Assembly (NCBI GenBank): GCA_026414765.1
Contig: JAOAIJ010000003.1
Coordinates: 1 to 43,322 of the forward strand
Source: Clostridia bacterium
Lineage (GTDB): Bacteria > Bacillota > Clostridia > Acetivibrionales > DSM-27016
Direction of reading: 5' to 3'
DNA: 43,322 bases
Shown piece after piece: positions 25,446 through 33,747 of this stretch (position 1 is the stretch's first letter; each line of letters begins with the position of its first letter). Position numbers and translations under genes: made by a program. The notes below the pieces were generated by a model. It worked only from the letters and a program-made list of their open reading frames with translations. It had not been told where the DNA came from and did not search any database.

Positions 25446-26360
25446 TTTTATGTCCTCAATATTAAATGGCGTCTCCTGGTAGACATAATAATTCAACCAG
25501 TTACAATACAATAAATTGGCATGGCTTCTCCACAGAACCAGAGGATCCTCAGCAGGATCATCTCCGGGGAAATAATTATTAGGTACGGCTATATCGAGTC
25601 CCTTCGCTATATCCCTGTCATACTCGGCTTTTAGCGTAAGGGGATCATATTCGGAGTGACCTGTTACAAAAATCTGTTTTCCGTCTTTAGTTGCCACCAC
25701 ATATACCCCTGACTCCTGAGACTCGGAAAGCACTTCCAATTCTGAAACCTTTTCTATATCTTCCCTTTTAATTTCCGTATGCCTTGAGTGCGGAACATAA
25801 AATATGTCATCGAAACCTCTGAACAACTTAATGTTTTTCTTATTCAGCGTATGTGGGAAAATACCAAACATCTTATTTTCAAGAGGATATTTGGGTACCC
25901 CGAAGTGATGGTAAAGTCCGGCCTGAGCTCCCCAGCAGATATGAAAAGTTGAAGTGACATTATGATAGCTCCAGTCCATTATCTCTTTAAGTTCATCCCA
26001 ATAATCGACTTCCTCAAACTCCATGCTTTCTACCGGTGCACCCGTTATTATAAGCCCATCAAATTTCTGTTCCCTGATTTCATCAAAGGTATTGTAAAAC
26101 TTGATTAAATGCTCTTCAGGAGTGTTTTTTGATGTATGAGTTTTGGGATGAAGCAGTACTATATCTACCTGTAGGGGTGAATTCCCCAGCAACCTCAGTA
26201 TCTGTGTTTCGGTAGTGATTTTAGTAGGCATAAGGTTAAGTATAGCTATTTTAAGCGGTCTGATATCCTGATGGAAAGCACGATGCTCAGGCATTACAAA
26301 TATATTTTCATTTAACAGTATTTCATAAGCAGGCAGATTGTCCGGTATTTTAATCGGCAT
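25443..26360 (-). CDS. metA: Homoserine O-acetyltransferase (MetA family)
   Basis: 305 residues. First committed step of methionine synthesis, acylating homoserine. Motifs: [13 protein letters not shown], catalytic Cys in [16 protein letters not shown] near residue 141, and VTGHSEYD near the C-terminus. The acyl-CoA specificity residue near 111 lies in GAPVESMEF: Glu, where succinyl enzymes have Gly (GAPLGLVEF in Escherichia coli). By the published rule for this family it should use acetyl-CoA. ATG at 26360 follows CAAGGGGGAAG. Transcribed in the same direction as cysK but from its own promoter, behind the cysK terminator. Confidence 0.94.
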   Translation of the reverse strand: MPIKIPDNLPAYEILLNENIFVMPEHRAFHQDIRPLKIAILNLMPTKITTETQILRLLGNSPLQVDIVLLHPKTHTSKNTPEEHLIKFYNTFDEIREQKFDGLIITGAPVESMEFEEVDYWDELKEIMDWSYHNVTSTFHICWGAQAGLYHHFGVPKYPLENKMFGIFPHTLNKKNIKLFRGFDDIFYVPHSRHTEIKREDIEKVSELEVLSESQESGVYVVATKDGKQIFVTGHSEYDPLTLKAEYDRDIAKGLDIAVPNNYFPGDDPAEDPLVLWRSHANLLYCNWLNYYVYQETPFNIEDIK

Positions 26361-26536
26361 TTCAACTTCCCCCTTGAAGTTTACAGCTCATTTCATATGT
26401 AACCACTGTTATCATAAGCCAATGTTACAATAACAGAAAATGTACCCCAAAAAGAAGATCCGAATTCTTCTTAAAGTGCAACTATTATTTTGAATATAAC
26501 AAATACTCACAATTCCGTGTTTTGTAAGTTTGCATA

Positions 26537-26558
26537 ACAGGTTAATAAATTAGCCTGT
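26537..26558. promoter_or_regulatory. Operator-like dyad downstream of the metA promoter
   Basis: ACAGGTTAAT and ATTAGCCTGT form a near-perfect dyad (9 of 10 positions) separated by AA. It falls just past the expected metA start. A related A/T-centred palindrome, GGTTAATTAAC (26582-26592), lies between -10 and -35. The regulator is unknown; no SAM riboswitch or T-box was found in this 328-bp region. Confidence 0.4.
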
Positions 26559-26570
26559 ACATATAAATTT

Positions 26571-26599
26571 ATAATACTATAGGTTAATTAACAGGTCAA
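26571..26599 (-). promoter_or_regulatory. Promoter of metA
   Basis: TTGACC (26594-26599) and TATTAT (26571-26576) on the minus strand are 17 bases apart, giving a leader of about 200 bases. Within that leader a weak hairpin, AAGAAGA/TCTTCTT (26452-26472), is followed by TTT on the minus strand and might attenuate. Confidence 0.55.
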
Positions 26600-26616
26600 G
26601 AAAATATTGCATGCAA

Positions 26617-26654
26617 AAGGCGGGATATGCTCTATTTAAGCAATTTCCCGCCTT
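26617..26654 (-). terminator. Terminator after cysK
   Basis: AAGGCGGGA pairs with TCCCGCCTT, with a further partial stem inside, and TTTTG follows on the minus strand. It stands about 35 bases after the cysK stop. Confidence 0.82.
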
Positions 26655-26688
26655 AATAACCAACTTGAGTTTTCAGATATAAGATTAA

Positions 26689-27624
26689 TCAGCTTTCCTG
26701 GAATAACACAGTCGACAAGTACCTTTCACCGGTATCAGGCAGAAGAACAACTATTGTCTTACCTTTATTCTCAGGTCTCTTTGCTATCTGAGTTGCTGCA
26801 AAGGCAGCTGCTCCTGAAGATATCCCCACCAGCAGCCCTTCACTTTTAGATAGCTTTCTTGAAGTCTCAAAGGCTTCTTCGTTTTTAACCTTAATAATTT
26901 CATCGATAACGGATTTGTTTAGAATATCAGGCACAAACCCCGCCCCTATTCCTTGAATTTTATGAGCTCCGGGGTTGCCTCCGGACAATACTGGTGAATC
27001 ATTTGGTTCAACTGCAATTATTTTTATATCAGGATTTTTTTGCTTAAGTACTTCTCCCACTCCAGTTATTGTCCCACCTGTACCTACTCCGCCGACAAAT
27101 ATATCCACCTGACCGTCAGTATCTCTCCATATTTCCTCTGCAGTAGTCCTCTTGTGAATTTCCGGATTAGCAGGGTTTTTAAACTGTTGGGGAACGTATG
27201 AATTCTGTGTTTCCGCAGCTAACTCTTCAGCCTTCCTAATAGCACCTTTCATCCCTTCAGCACCAGGAGTAAGTACCAATTCCGCTCCCAAAGCCTTCAG
27301 AAGATTCCGTCTTTCAATACTCATCGTATCAGGCATAGTCAATATTAATTTATATCCTCTTGCTGCTGCAACAAAAGCCAATGCTATCCCTGTATTACCG
27401 CTTGTAGGTTCAATAATAACCGTATCCTTGTTTATCAGACCCTTTTCTTCAGCATTCTTAATCATTGCATATCCAATTCTGTCTTTTACACTTCCTGCCG
27501 GATTGAAGTATTCAAGTTTTGCTATGAGCTTTGCGTCAATATTATTTGAACTGTTATAATTTGATAGCTCCAATAGCGGAGTATTCCCTATAAGGTCAGT
27601 TAAGTTTTTAGCTATATTTGGCAT
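26689..27624 (-). CDS. cysK: Cysteine synthase (O-acetylserine sulfhydrylase)
   Basis: 311 residues of fold-type II PLP enzymes. It joins O-acetylserine and sulfide to give cysteine. The PLP lysine is in [14 protein letters not shown], substrate loop [11 protein letters not shown], glycine loop [14 protein letters not shown], and the C-terminal Ser region [12 protein letters not shown]. Length is normal. ATG at 27624 follows GGAGGAATC. Close to metA, so the pair covers cysteine and methionine supply, but each has its own terminator. Confidence 0.95.
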   Translation of the reverse strand: MPNIAKNLTDLIGNTPLLELSNYNSSNNIDAKLIAKLEYFNPAGSVKDRIGYAMIKNAEEKGLINKDTVIIEPTSGNTGIALAFVAAARGYKLILTMPDTMSIERRNLLKALGAELVLTPGAEGMKGAIRKAEELAAETQNSYVPQQFKNPANPEIHKRTTAEEIWRDTDGQVDIFVGGVGTGGTITGVGEVLKQKNPDIKIIAVEPNDSPVLSGGNPGAHKIQGIGAGFVPDILNKSVIDEIIKVKNEEAFETSRKLSKSEGLLVGISSGAAAFAATQIAKRPENKGKTIVVLLPDTGERYLSTVLFQES

Positions 27625-27794
27625 TTAGATTCCTCCATTTTATATTCCTATAATTCCGATATGTTTTATTGGTTTTATTGTAATATAATAAGAAATAATT
27701 GTCAATATGTTTTTCAAAAATATATGTTTTATTCCGAGCGGTATACTCAAGTTTAAGCTATTTATTATTTTATTATTATGCATAATTTATGAAT

Positions 27795-28520
27795 TTAGTC
27801 AGAATTTTTACCTTCACCGAGTTTGCTTATCAAGCATTCCATACTCAATTCCTCCAGCTCAATAAAGCATTCCCTTTCAAGAATATTACCAAGTGTATGT
27901 GCATCAGAAGATCTTATAAAGTTATATCTGTTAAGATAAGAATATTTTTCAAGTAATTCTTCAAGATTACAGCTTTTAGAAATTTCTATAAATTTAAAAT
28001 CAAGATGCTGCGGAATAAGACCAAGGTTTGATATTACACTATAGGAATTTCTGTCGATATGAGCAGGAATAGCAACTCCCCCAAGCTCCTTTACCAATCT
28101 GCATGCATCATCCAAACCTATATTTACTGCAGTTATCAGCATATTTTTGTGATAGCCCACTATTTCATCATATTCATTCATCATTATTTGCTGTCCAAAT
28201 ACTTCGCTGCGGTTATCAATCTTCGGAAGCAGTTCATAGATATACTCCTGCATCCTGAAAGCAGCGACCTTCCCCGGAAAGAGGCATATCAGATGCACCT
28301 CTTCCCTGGTTTCAAGCTCCATTCCGGGGACTGCCAATATATTGGCATTTTCTGCACATTTGGCTATGGCACTATAGTTTTCCATAGAGTTATGATCGGT
28401 TACTGCAATTATATCCAATCCCTTTAAAGAGGCCATATTTACTATATTATTCGGAGTCATATCATTATCTGAACAAGGCGACAGCGCAGAGTGTATATGC
28501 AGGTCTATTGCAACCTTCAT
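27795..28520 (-). CDS. PHP-domain phosphoesterase
   Basis: 241 residues. The PHP metal motifs are present: DLHIHSALSPCSDND at the N-terminus, VTDHNSM near 40, LAVPGMELET near 65, AIPAHIDR near 155 and SSDAHTLG near 200. The fold resembles the trinuclear phosphoesterases of the TrpH/YciV group, acting on nucleotides or sugar phosphates. ATG at 28520 follows GGGGGAGG. It is the last gene of the cluster with the two DRTGG-like proteins, GHKL ATPase and hydrogenase-like protein, which argues for a regulatory rather than housekeeping role; the substrate is unknown. Confidence 0.88.
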   Translation of the reverse strand: MKVAIDLHIHSALSPCSDNDMTPNNIVNMASLKGLDIIAVTDHNSMENYSAIAKCAENANILAVPGMELETREEVHLICLFPGKVAAFRMQEYIYELLPKIDNRSEVFGQQIMMNEYDEIVGYHKNMLITAVNIGLDDACRLVKELGGVAIPAHIDRNSYSVISNLGLIPQHLDFKFIEISKSCNLEELLEKYSYLNRYNFIRSSDAHTLGNILERECFIELEELSMECLISKLGEGKNSD

Positions 28521-28594
28521 AGGAGCCTCCCCCAATAAACATAGATTTTCTTATTTCTTATATTCTATGGCCTTCGTTGGCCATAATTTCAGCT

Positions 28595-28927
28595 TTACCC
28601 TAACAAATTATGAGCCTTCCAGCATATTTCATATGCCCTCACAGTTGTTCCCAGTAAAACCACGCCTTCCTCATTTGCCTTGTTGATTGTATTTTCATCA
28701 ACTGCAATACCCTCAGGTATGATTACGCATGCAACTTCCGTAAGTAAAGCAACTGCGATGACGTTAAGATGAGTATGGACAGTTATCCATGCATCCCCCC
28801 TCGAAGCATGTGACATGACCCAACTCATCAGATCGCATACATACATACCCGAAACTTCTTTATCAAGATTCTTTTCCCCTGCAATTACCTTCATATCCAG
28901 CTTTTGTGCAAACTCTTCAACCCTCAC
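28595..28927 (-). CDS. DRTGG-domain-like protein (second of two)
   Basis: 110 residues with the alpha/beta pattern of stand-alone DRTGG proteins: MKVIAGEKNLDKEVSGMYVCDLMSWV, with a C-terminal EEGVVLLGTTVRAYEIC. It resembles the product of 30766-31119 in length and layout (AGEKNLDKEVSGMYVCDLMS against AGEENLEMDIEAACGSDLMS), so the two are paralogues flanking the ATPase and hydrogenase-like genes. DRTGG domains occur in regulators and nucleotide-binding proteins; no catalytic residues are evident. GTG at 28927 follows AGGAGC at 8 bases and comes 14 bases after the hydrogenase-like stop. Confidence 0.78.
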   Translation of the reverse strand: MRVEEFAQKLDMKVIAGEKNLDKEVSGMYVCDLMSWVMSHASRGDAWITVHTHLNVIAVALLTEVACVIIPEGIAVDENTINKANEEGVVLLGTTVRAYEICWKAHNLLG

Positions 28928-28941
28928 AAGTATCAGCTCCT

Positions 28942-30264
28942 TTAATCTTTTGAATCGGTATTCTTATCCAGAACAGGAGGCATTTTAGCTTCCAACTCCA
29001 TCATTTGGACTGCCAGATCCCTTACTTTTTCCCTTAACCTGAAAATGCAATCAGTTTCGTTTGCATTTCCTCTGACAATATCTTCAGCAAGAGCTCTGCA
29101 GCTGGGAGCACCACAGGCTCCACAATCAAGCCCGGGAAGGTTTTTGTTTATAAGCTCAAGGGCCTCAAGCTTTTTCATTGCCTCACGAATATTTTCATCC
29201 AGCTTCATAACCGGCTTATACTCTATTTTTCCTGTCCATACAAGATCATCTTCTGATTTTTCCGACTGGTCGGAAGAAAAGCATTTTTCTTTAGCTTCAT
29301 CAATTATTTTCTTTAATCTTGTCTTTGCTACATAAACATTCTCTACCGTCAAGGGCCCGCCCAGACACCCCCCGGTGCACGATAAAGCCTCAATAAAATC
29401 CACATCATCAAGTCTGTCGTTCTCAATCTCTTCAAGAATCGTTATAACATTATGAATCCCATCAACTGCCAGAAACCTGTCAGTACCCAGCGCGAGGCTT
29501 TCCCCACCGGAATTAGCCCAGCGTATTCCCTCAAACCCGGCCTGTTCAAGCCCTTCACACTGCCTTATTTTATTCATACTGTTCAAGAGTTTCATATAAA
29601 TATCTTTTATTGAAATTACCCCGTCGACAAATGAATCTTTTTTTTCATAAGGGGCTTTTACACTTGTTACTTTTGCTGCGCATGGAGTTATGAAAAACAC
29701 TCCTATGTCTTGTGCGTCAATACCTTCTGTTTTCGAAATCTTGTTTTTTGATATCTCTGCTGCTACCTCCATCGGAGATTCCAGTCTTACTATATTATCA
29801 ATAAGGTTCGGAAACCTTACCTGGATAAGCTTGACAACCGCGGGACAAGCCGAGGATATAAGCGGCTTCCTAATTCCTTTTTTTATCAAGAGCTTCCTGG
29901 TTGCCGCTGTTACTATCTCTGCTGCACGCGCCACTTCATAAACATAGTCAAATCCAATACTCTTCAACGCGGTAAGCAGCTGGTCCCTGGGGACTGTATT
30001 TTTAAACTGCCCATATAGGGATGGCGCAGGAATAGCTATCTTATACCTGAAAGACTTTATCGCACCAAACGGATCGCTTATAGCTTTTTTGGCATGATAG
30101 GGACAGACCCTGATACATTCTCCGCAATCGATACAACGTTCATTAATTATCCTGGCTTTACTTTTTCTTACTCTTATCGCTTCTGTAGGACATCTCTTGA
30201 TACAATTCGTACAACCCCTGCACTTTTCTTCATCAAGAGTAACTGAATGAAAATATGTCCCCAT
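28942..30264 (-). CDS. [FeFe] hydrogenase-like protein, putative sensory type
   Basis: 440 residues. N-terminal CRGCTNCIKRCP and CIDCGECIRVCP bind two [4Fe-4S] clusters. The H-cluster domain follows with L1 SSACPAVVK near 138, L2 TPCAAKV near 194 and L3 ALSCTGGCLGGP near 296. Four Cys ligands for the H-cluster cubane seem available, but L1 has Ala in place of the first Cys of the catalytic TSCCPxW motif, the Trp is missing, and L3 lacks the usual GGGQP. Loss of that Cys is known from sensory HydS proteins. The C-terminus has another Fe-S motif, LDCGACGAPSCRALAEDI. ATG at 30264 follows GGAGTG. Its neighbours (GHKL ATPase, DRTGG, PHP) are regulatory, so sensing H2 or redox state is likelier than H2 production. 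Confidence 0.88.
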   Translation of the reverse strand: MGTYFHSVTLDEEKCRGCTNCIKRCPTEAIRVRKSKARIINERCIDCGECIRVCPYHAKKAISDPFGAIKSFRYKIAIPAPSLYGQFKNTVPRDQLLTALKSIGFDYVYEVARAAEIVTAATRKLLIKKGIRKPLISSACPAVVKLIQVRFPNLIDNIVRLESPMEVAAEISKNKISKTEGIDAQDIGVFFITPCAAKVTSVKAPYEKKDSFVDGVISIKDIYMKLLNSMNKIRQCEGLEQAGFEGIRWANSGGESLALGTDRFLAVDGIHNVITILEEIENDRLDDVDFIEALSCTGGCLGGPLTVENVYVAKTRLKKIIDEAKEKCFSSDQSEKSEDDLVWTGKIEYKPVMKLDENIREAMKKLEALELINKNLPGLDCGACGAPSCRALAEDIVRGNANETDCIFRLREKVRDLAVQMMELEAKMPPVLDKNTDSKD

Positions 30265-30340
30265 AATGCTTCACTCCATTCTATAAGAAATACATGAAAG
30301 TTTATATCTGATTAAAAGTATATTTCCCATATCCCAGTCA

Positions 30341-30769
30341 TTAGACTATATTGACAACAATTGTCACTTTTGTTCCTTTTCCTACTTCAGTTTCAATATT
30401 CAGATAATCAGAATATCTTTTTATGTTTGGAAGCCCCAACCCTGCCCCAAATCCCATTTCTCTTATTTTATCCGAAGCAGTAGAGTATCCTTCCTGCATG
30501 GCTAACTCAACATCTACTATTCCGGGCCCCTCATCCTTAAAAACTATAGTTATTTTGTCCGCACCGATTTCTACCTCTGCAATTCCGCCGCCCGCATGGA
30601 TTACCGCATTTATTTCCGCTTCATACATGGCAATAGCAGCTTTTTTTATTGTCAAAGGATTTATTCCTAACTGATTCAAGGTTTTTTTCACATTACTGGA
30701 TGCTTCTCCGGCAATAGTAAAATCATCTGCAGGTATGGTATAGTGAAGATATATTCTGTCTTCGCTCAA
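30341..30769 (-). CDS. GHKL ATPase, RsbW/SpoIIAB-like (anti-sigma type)
   Basis: 142 residues. N box YEAEINAVIHAGG, G1 KDEGPGI, G2 GFGAGLGLPNIKR. Single-domain ATPase of the size and form of anti-sigma factor/serine kinases (RsbW, SpoIIAB, RsbT). There is no His-acceptor domain and no sigma factor or STAS antagonist nearby. TTG at 30769 overlaps the TGA of the DRTGG gene (TTGA) and has GGGGG seven bases upstream; GTG at 30775 would sit on the SD. It probably binds or phosphorylates a partner encoded in this cluster; that is inference. Confidence 0.85.
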   Translation of the reverse strand: MSEDRIYLHYTIPADDFTIAGEASSNVKKTLNQLGINPLTIKKAAIAMYEAEINAVIHAGGGIAEVEIGADKITIVFKDEGPGIVDVELAMQEGYSTASDKIREMGFGAGLGLPNIKRYSDYLNIETEVGKGTKVTIVVNIV

Positions 30770-31119
30770 TCCCACACCCCCTTTCCCGTTATGCCTGCAC
30801 TGTATAATTTACCACAGGCTGTAAACATAGGGTTTTTGGTAGTCATCACAGCAATCCCCTTTTCTCTGGCAAGCGCAATAATGCTATTATCCGGCTTCTT
30901 CCCTCTCACAAAAACTATTGCCTTTATGTCCATCATCTCTGCTGTTCTCACAACCTGAAGATTCACAAGTCCTGTGAGCATCAATACATTGTCCTTGACA
31001 TAAGCCATAACATCACTCATAAGATCCGATCCGCACGCAGCTTCTATATCCATCTCAAGATTTTCTTCTCCAGCCAGTAATTCAGCATCCAGAACTTTTA
31101 ATATTTCTTTTATTTTCAT
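30766..31119 (-). CDS. DRTGG-domain-like protein (first of two)
   Basis: 117 residues, first gene of the putative sensory cluster. Pattern: KEILKVLDAELLAGEENL, then SDLMSDVMAYV, LVNLQVVRTAEMMDIKAIVF, RGKKPDNSIIALAREKGIAV, ending TGKGVWD. Such small proteins often accompany hydrogenase-like and GHKL genes in clostridia. No membrane segment and no metal motif. ATG at 31119 follows TAGGGGTG. The Rex-like site and promoter at 31203-31231 lie about 90 bases upstream. Biochemical role unknown. Confidence 0.78.
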   Translation of the reverse strand: MKIKEILKVLDAELLAGEENLEMDIEAACGSDLMSDVMAYVKDNVLMLTGLVNLQVVRTAEMMDIKAIVFVRGKKPDNSIIALAREKGIAVMTTKNPMFTACGKLYSAGITGKGVWD

Positions 31120-31202
31120 ATACTACACCCCTACATCAAATGTTATTATTATTCGGATCTTTTATAAATCGGTACTTAACGCTTATATTCTTTGATGAAT
31201 AA

Positions 31203-31231
31203 ATTATAACACATTGTTAATTAAATAACTA
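31203..31231 (-). promoter_or_regulatory. Promoter with overlapping Rex-like site, sensory hydrogenase cluster
   Basis: TATAAT (31203-31208, minus strand) has a weak -35, TAGTTA, 17 bases away. TTGTTAATTAAATAACTA at 31214-31231 matches the Rex consensus at 12 of 14 positions and covers the -35 and spacer. If functional, Rex binding would block the promoter and tie this cluster to the same NADH signal as the hyd operon. Confidence 0.45.
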
Positions 31232-31388
31232 TCAGTAATATATAATATGTTCAAAGAAAAAGACATTGCTGCCGGTCTTTAGTTTTCCTTTGCTTTCATC
31301 TGATTTGAATAATTTGCTCATTAAAGACCTATAATAATTCCGACAAGCTCATACTTGTCCAACAAGATACAAAAAGGAGGGTTTATTA

Positions 31389-31559
31389 ATGAGAGTAGAA
31401 AAAATGGATCAACCAAATACAGGTATAAAATGTGTTGTTAATACCTGCTACTATTACATGTCAGGCGATCACTGCTCCGCTCAGAGGATAGAAGTACAGC
31501 CAAGGAATGCTGCTGATACTCAGGAAACAGACTGCGCTACTTTTGCACCAAAGGGATAA
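31389..31559 (+). CDS. DUF1540 domain small protein
   Basis: 56 residues. The DUF1540 pattern is clear: GIKCVVNTCYYYMSGDHCSA, then IEVQPRNA and ETDCATF, giving four conserved cysteines likely to bind a metal such as zinc. ATG at 31389 has AAAAGGAGG seven bases before it. Monocistronic, divergent from the sensory cluster and closed by a terminator. Function unknown; often a minor sporulation or stress-associated protein in clostridia. Confidence 0.88.
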   Translation: MRVEKMDQPNTGIKCVVNTCYYYMSGDHCSAQRIEVQPRNAADTQETDCATFAPKG

Positions 31560-31577
31560 AAACATACTATACCTGAA

Positions 31578-31634
31578 GGCTGGGGCTTGAGAGAAAAAAA
31601 GACTGAAACCCGATAACAAAATCAAGTTCCAGCC
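31578..31634. terminator. Terminator between DUF1540 and the nucleoside kinase gene
   Basis: GGCTGGGGCTTGA (31578-31590) pairs with TCAAGTTCCAGCC (31622-31634) over 13 bp with two G-T pairs, around a long loop containing A7. The stem lies between convergent genes and can serve both. Confidence 0.7.
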
Positions 31635-31646
31635 CTATTTGCTTTA

Positions 31647-33320
31647 TTAACTGTAGAATACATTTCCACCAATAAACTCTCTGATAATCGAGTTATTTGG
31701 TATATCCTTCGAATCAATAGGTAAAAAATAACTCAAGAATTCTATCAGCCTTTTAGCTTCAGAATATTCCGGCTGTGCACTGTCTACCTTTGTCAACTGA
31801 GGTTCTGCAAGAGTTTTAAGTACTCCTAGCTCATAAATCAGTGAGGAATTAAACATTATATCAGCTTCTTCCTGGAAGGGGAAAATGTTCCTTATTTCAC
31901 CCCTCCTCACAGAAGGCCACCGTTTCAATGTATTCAATGCTGAACAGCCTCTGAATTGAAAGTCTCTCACTATCCTTCTGATAACCCTTGTATCAGTTGT
32001 AGGTATTCTGTTATGGTCATCTATATTCATTGAAGTCAGTGCACTTACATATATCTTAAACTTGCTCTCCCTCGGAATTGTAGATGTAAGTTTTTCATTC
32101 AGTCCATGTATGCCTTCTATGACCATAACCTGATCATCCGCTATACACAAGTTCCTTCCCTTGCTTTCCCTGCACCCGCTGGGAAAGTTGAAAACAGGCA
32201 CTTCTACTTGCCTGCCTGAAACCAGGTCTGCCAGATGCTGATTAAATAATTTCACATCGATAGCTTCCAATGCTTCATAATCATAATCACCGCTCTCATC
32301 CCTCGGTGTATCCTCCCTGTTGACAAAATAATCATCAAGGGAAATTGTTATAGGCTTTATGCCATTAACTCTGAGCTGAATTGCCAGTCTGTTTGCAAAC
32401 GTAGTCTTTCCTGATGATGATGGGCCTGATATAAGTACAACTTTTTTCTTTTCCTTACTGTTTGAAATCATGTCGGCAATCTGGGCGATTTTCTTTTCAT
32501 GCAGCGCTTCCGATATCCTGATAAAGTCACCGATACCTCCACCTTTTATTATATCGTTTAAAGCTCCGACATTTTCCACACCTAAAATATGATTCCATCT
32601 TTTATATTCGATAAAAATATTAAAAAGTTTTTTCTGTTCTTTAAACTCAGGAAGAACACAGGGATTGCTTTTTTCCGGAAACAGAATAATCAGTCCGGGT
32701 GCATGATATTTGACAGAAAACAATTTTATGTAACTTGTATCCGGAACCATATAGCCATAAAAGTAATCATATACCCCTTCACAACTGTAAATCGTTACAT
32801 AAGGCTTTTCTCTGTATTCAATTGCATGATATCTGTCTTCCCTTCCTCCCTTTATAAAGAATTCCTTGGCATCTTCTTTGGATAAGACCTGCTTTACAAA
32901 AGGTATTTTCGCATTTACAATCTCACACATACGTTTTTCAAGCATATTTACTTCATCTTCAGATAGTGTCTTATCACCTTTAACCTCACAGTAAAGGCCT
33001 TTACTAATGCTATGGCTTATCGATACTTTTCTTCCGGGGAAAAGATCTTTTACCGCCTTTATCAATATAAAATAAAGACTCCTCCTGTATATCCGCATTC
33101 CATCTTCATAAGTCATATCAATAAATTCCACTTTGCACGGTTCACTAAGCTGAAAATTCAATTCTTTTATATCGTTATCCACCTTAGCAGCAACAATAGG
33201 AGAACTGTACTTTCCCTCATACTCACGGCTTAATTCAATCAGTGAAATGCCCTCTGGAACATCTTTTTCTTTGCCATCCTGAAAAACTATTTTGATCATT
33301 TTTGCATCGTTTTCTTTCAT
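31647..33320 (-). CDS. Nucleoside kinase with TGS and ThrRS-like domains (uridine kinase family)
   Basis: 557 residues. The N-terminal 65 residues form a TGS domain (IKIVFQDGKEKDVPEGISLI), the next 150 resemble the threonyl-tRNA synthetase additional domain (HSISKGLYCEV), and the C-terminal half is a P-loop kinase: Walker A LISGPSSSGKTTFANRL near 293, SLDDYFVNREDTPRDESGDY, and MVIEGIHGLNEKL. This fusion is the usual clostridial nucleoside kinase, phosphorylating uridine, cytidine or another nucleoside; the role of TGS is not known. ATG at 33320, with AGGGGA 8 bases upstream, is favoured; a frame extending to 33425 lacks an SD. Confidence 0.88.
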   Translation of the reverse strand: MKENDAKMIKIVFQDGKEKDVPEGISLIELSREYEGKYSSPIVAAKVDNDIKELNFQLSEPCKVEFIDMTYEDGMRIYRRSLYFILIKAVKDLFPGRKVSISHSISKGLYCEVKGDKTLSEDEVNMLEKRMCEIVNAKIPFVKQVLSKEDAKEFFIKGGREDRYHAIEYREKPYVTIYSCEGVYDYFYGYMVPDTSYIKLFSVKYHAPGLIILFPEKSNPCVLPEFKEQKKLFNIFIEYKRWNHILGVENVGALNDIIKGGGIGDFIRISEALHEKKIAQIADMISNSKEKKKVVLISGPSSSGKTTFANRLAIQLRVNGIKPITISLDDYFVNREDTPRDESGDYDYEALEAIDVKLFNQHLADLVSGRQVEVPVFNFPSGCRESKGRNLCIADDQVMVIEGIHGLNEKLTSTIPRESKFKIYVSALTSMNIDDHNRIPTTDTRVIRRIVRDFQFRGCSALNTLKRWPSVRRGEIRNIFPFQEEADIMFNSSLIYELGVLKTLAEPQLTKVDSAQPEYSEAKRLIEFLSYFLPIDSKDIPNNSIIREFIGGNVFYS

Positions 33321-33587
33321 ATGCCATGTCCCCTTATGTGTAAGTATTATTATTTCTGCTCTGATATAGTATTCTATACCGATATTATAAATTCCTTCTT
33401 TATGTTTAATACATTGAATGAACACTTCTCAGGTGTACCGCTAGTCGGCGTGCGTTTTTTCCGTTCCTGTTGAGCTTATTTATATAGCTTATATTAATAG
33501 CTTCTGTTTTAAACCCAGCATCACTACACAAAGTAAATTTCATATTTGGTCAATAAGAAAATATACGTTTCATAAATCCCATATTAA

Positions 33588-33615
33588 TTGACAGAATACT
33601 TGACTATAATATAAA
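33588..33615 (+). promoter_or_regulatory. Candidate promoter of prfC
   Basis: TTGACA (33588-33593) and TATAAA (33610-33615) are 16 bases apart. A TATAAT at 33605-33610 is too close to this -35. Initiation near 33622 would give a leader of about 125 bases. Confidence 0.5.
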
Positions 33616-33626
33616 ATGAAATACGT

Positions 33627-33681
33627 CTGTGATGCGGACAACAGGCTTTTAGTACCGGGTCGCCGCAGCAATACAGTTTTT
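33627..33681 (+). promoter_or_regulatory. Unassigned structured leader of prfC, terminator-like
   Basis: CTGT (33627-33630) pairs with ACAG (33673-33676) and GCGG (33634-33637) with CCGC (33663-33666), enclosing a G+C-rich core with ACCGGGTCG; TTTTT follows the outer stem directly. It is much more G+C-rich than its surroundings and begins right after the proposed start site. It could be an attenuator or a short RNA. I checked fluoride, preQ1, guanidine and purine riboswitch cores and none fits. The rest of the 427-bp gap (33321-33587) shows nothing definite. Confidence 0.4.
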
Positions 33682-33747
33682 CTAGCAAATTTATTGTATC
33701 AGCACCTATAAACATAATGATTTAGAACTATAAATGTGGAGGTATAA

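Noticed and set aside
26361-26688. SAM riboswitch or T-box before metA
   Set aside because: I looked for the SAM-I core and the T-box sequence on the minus strand and found neither.
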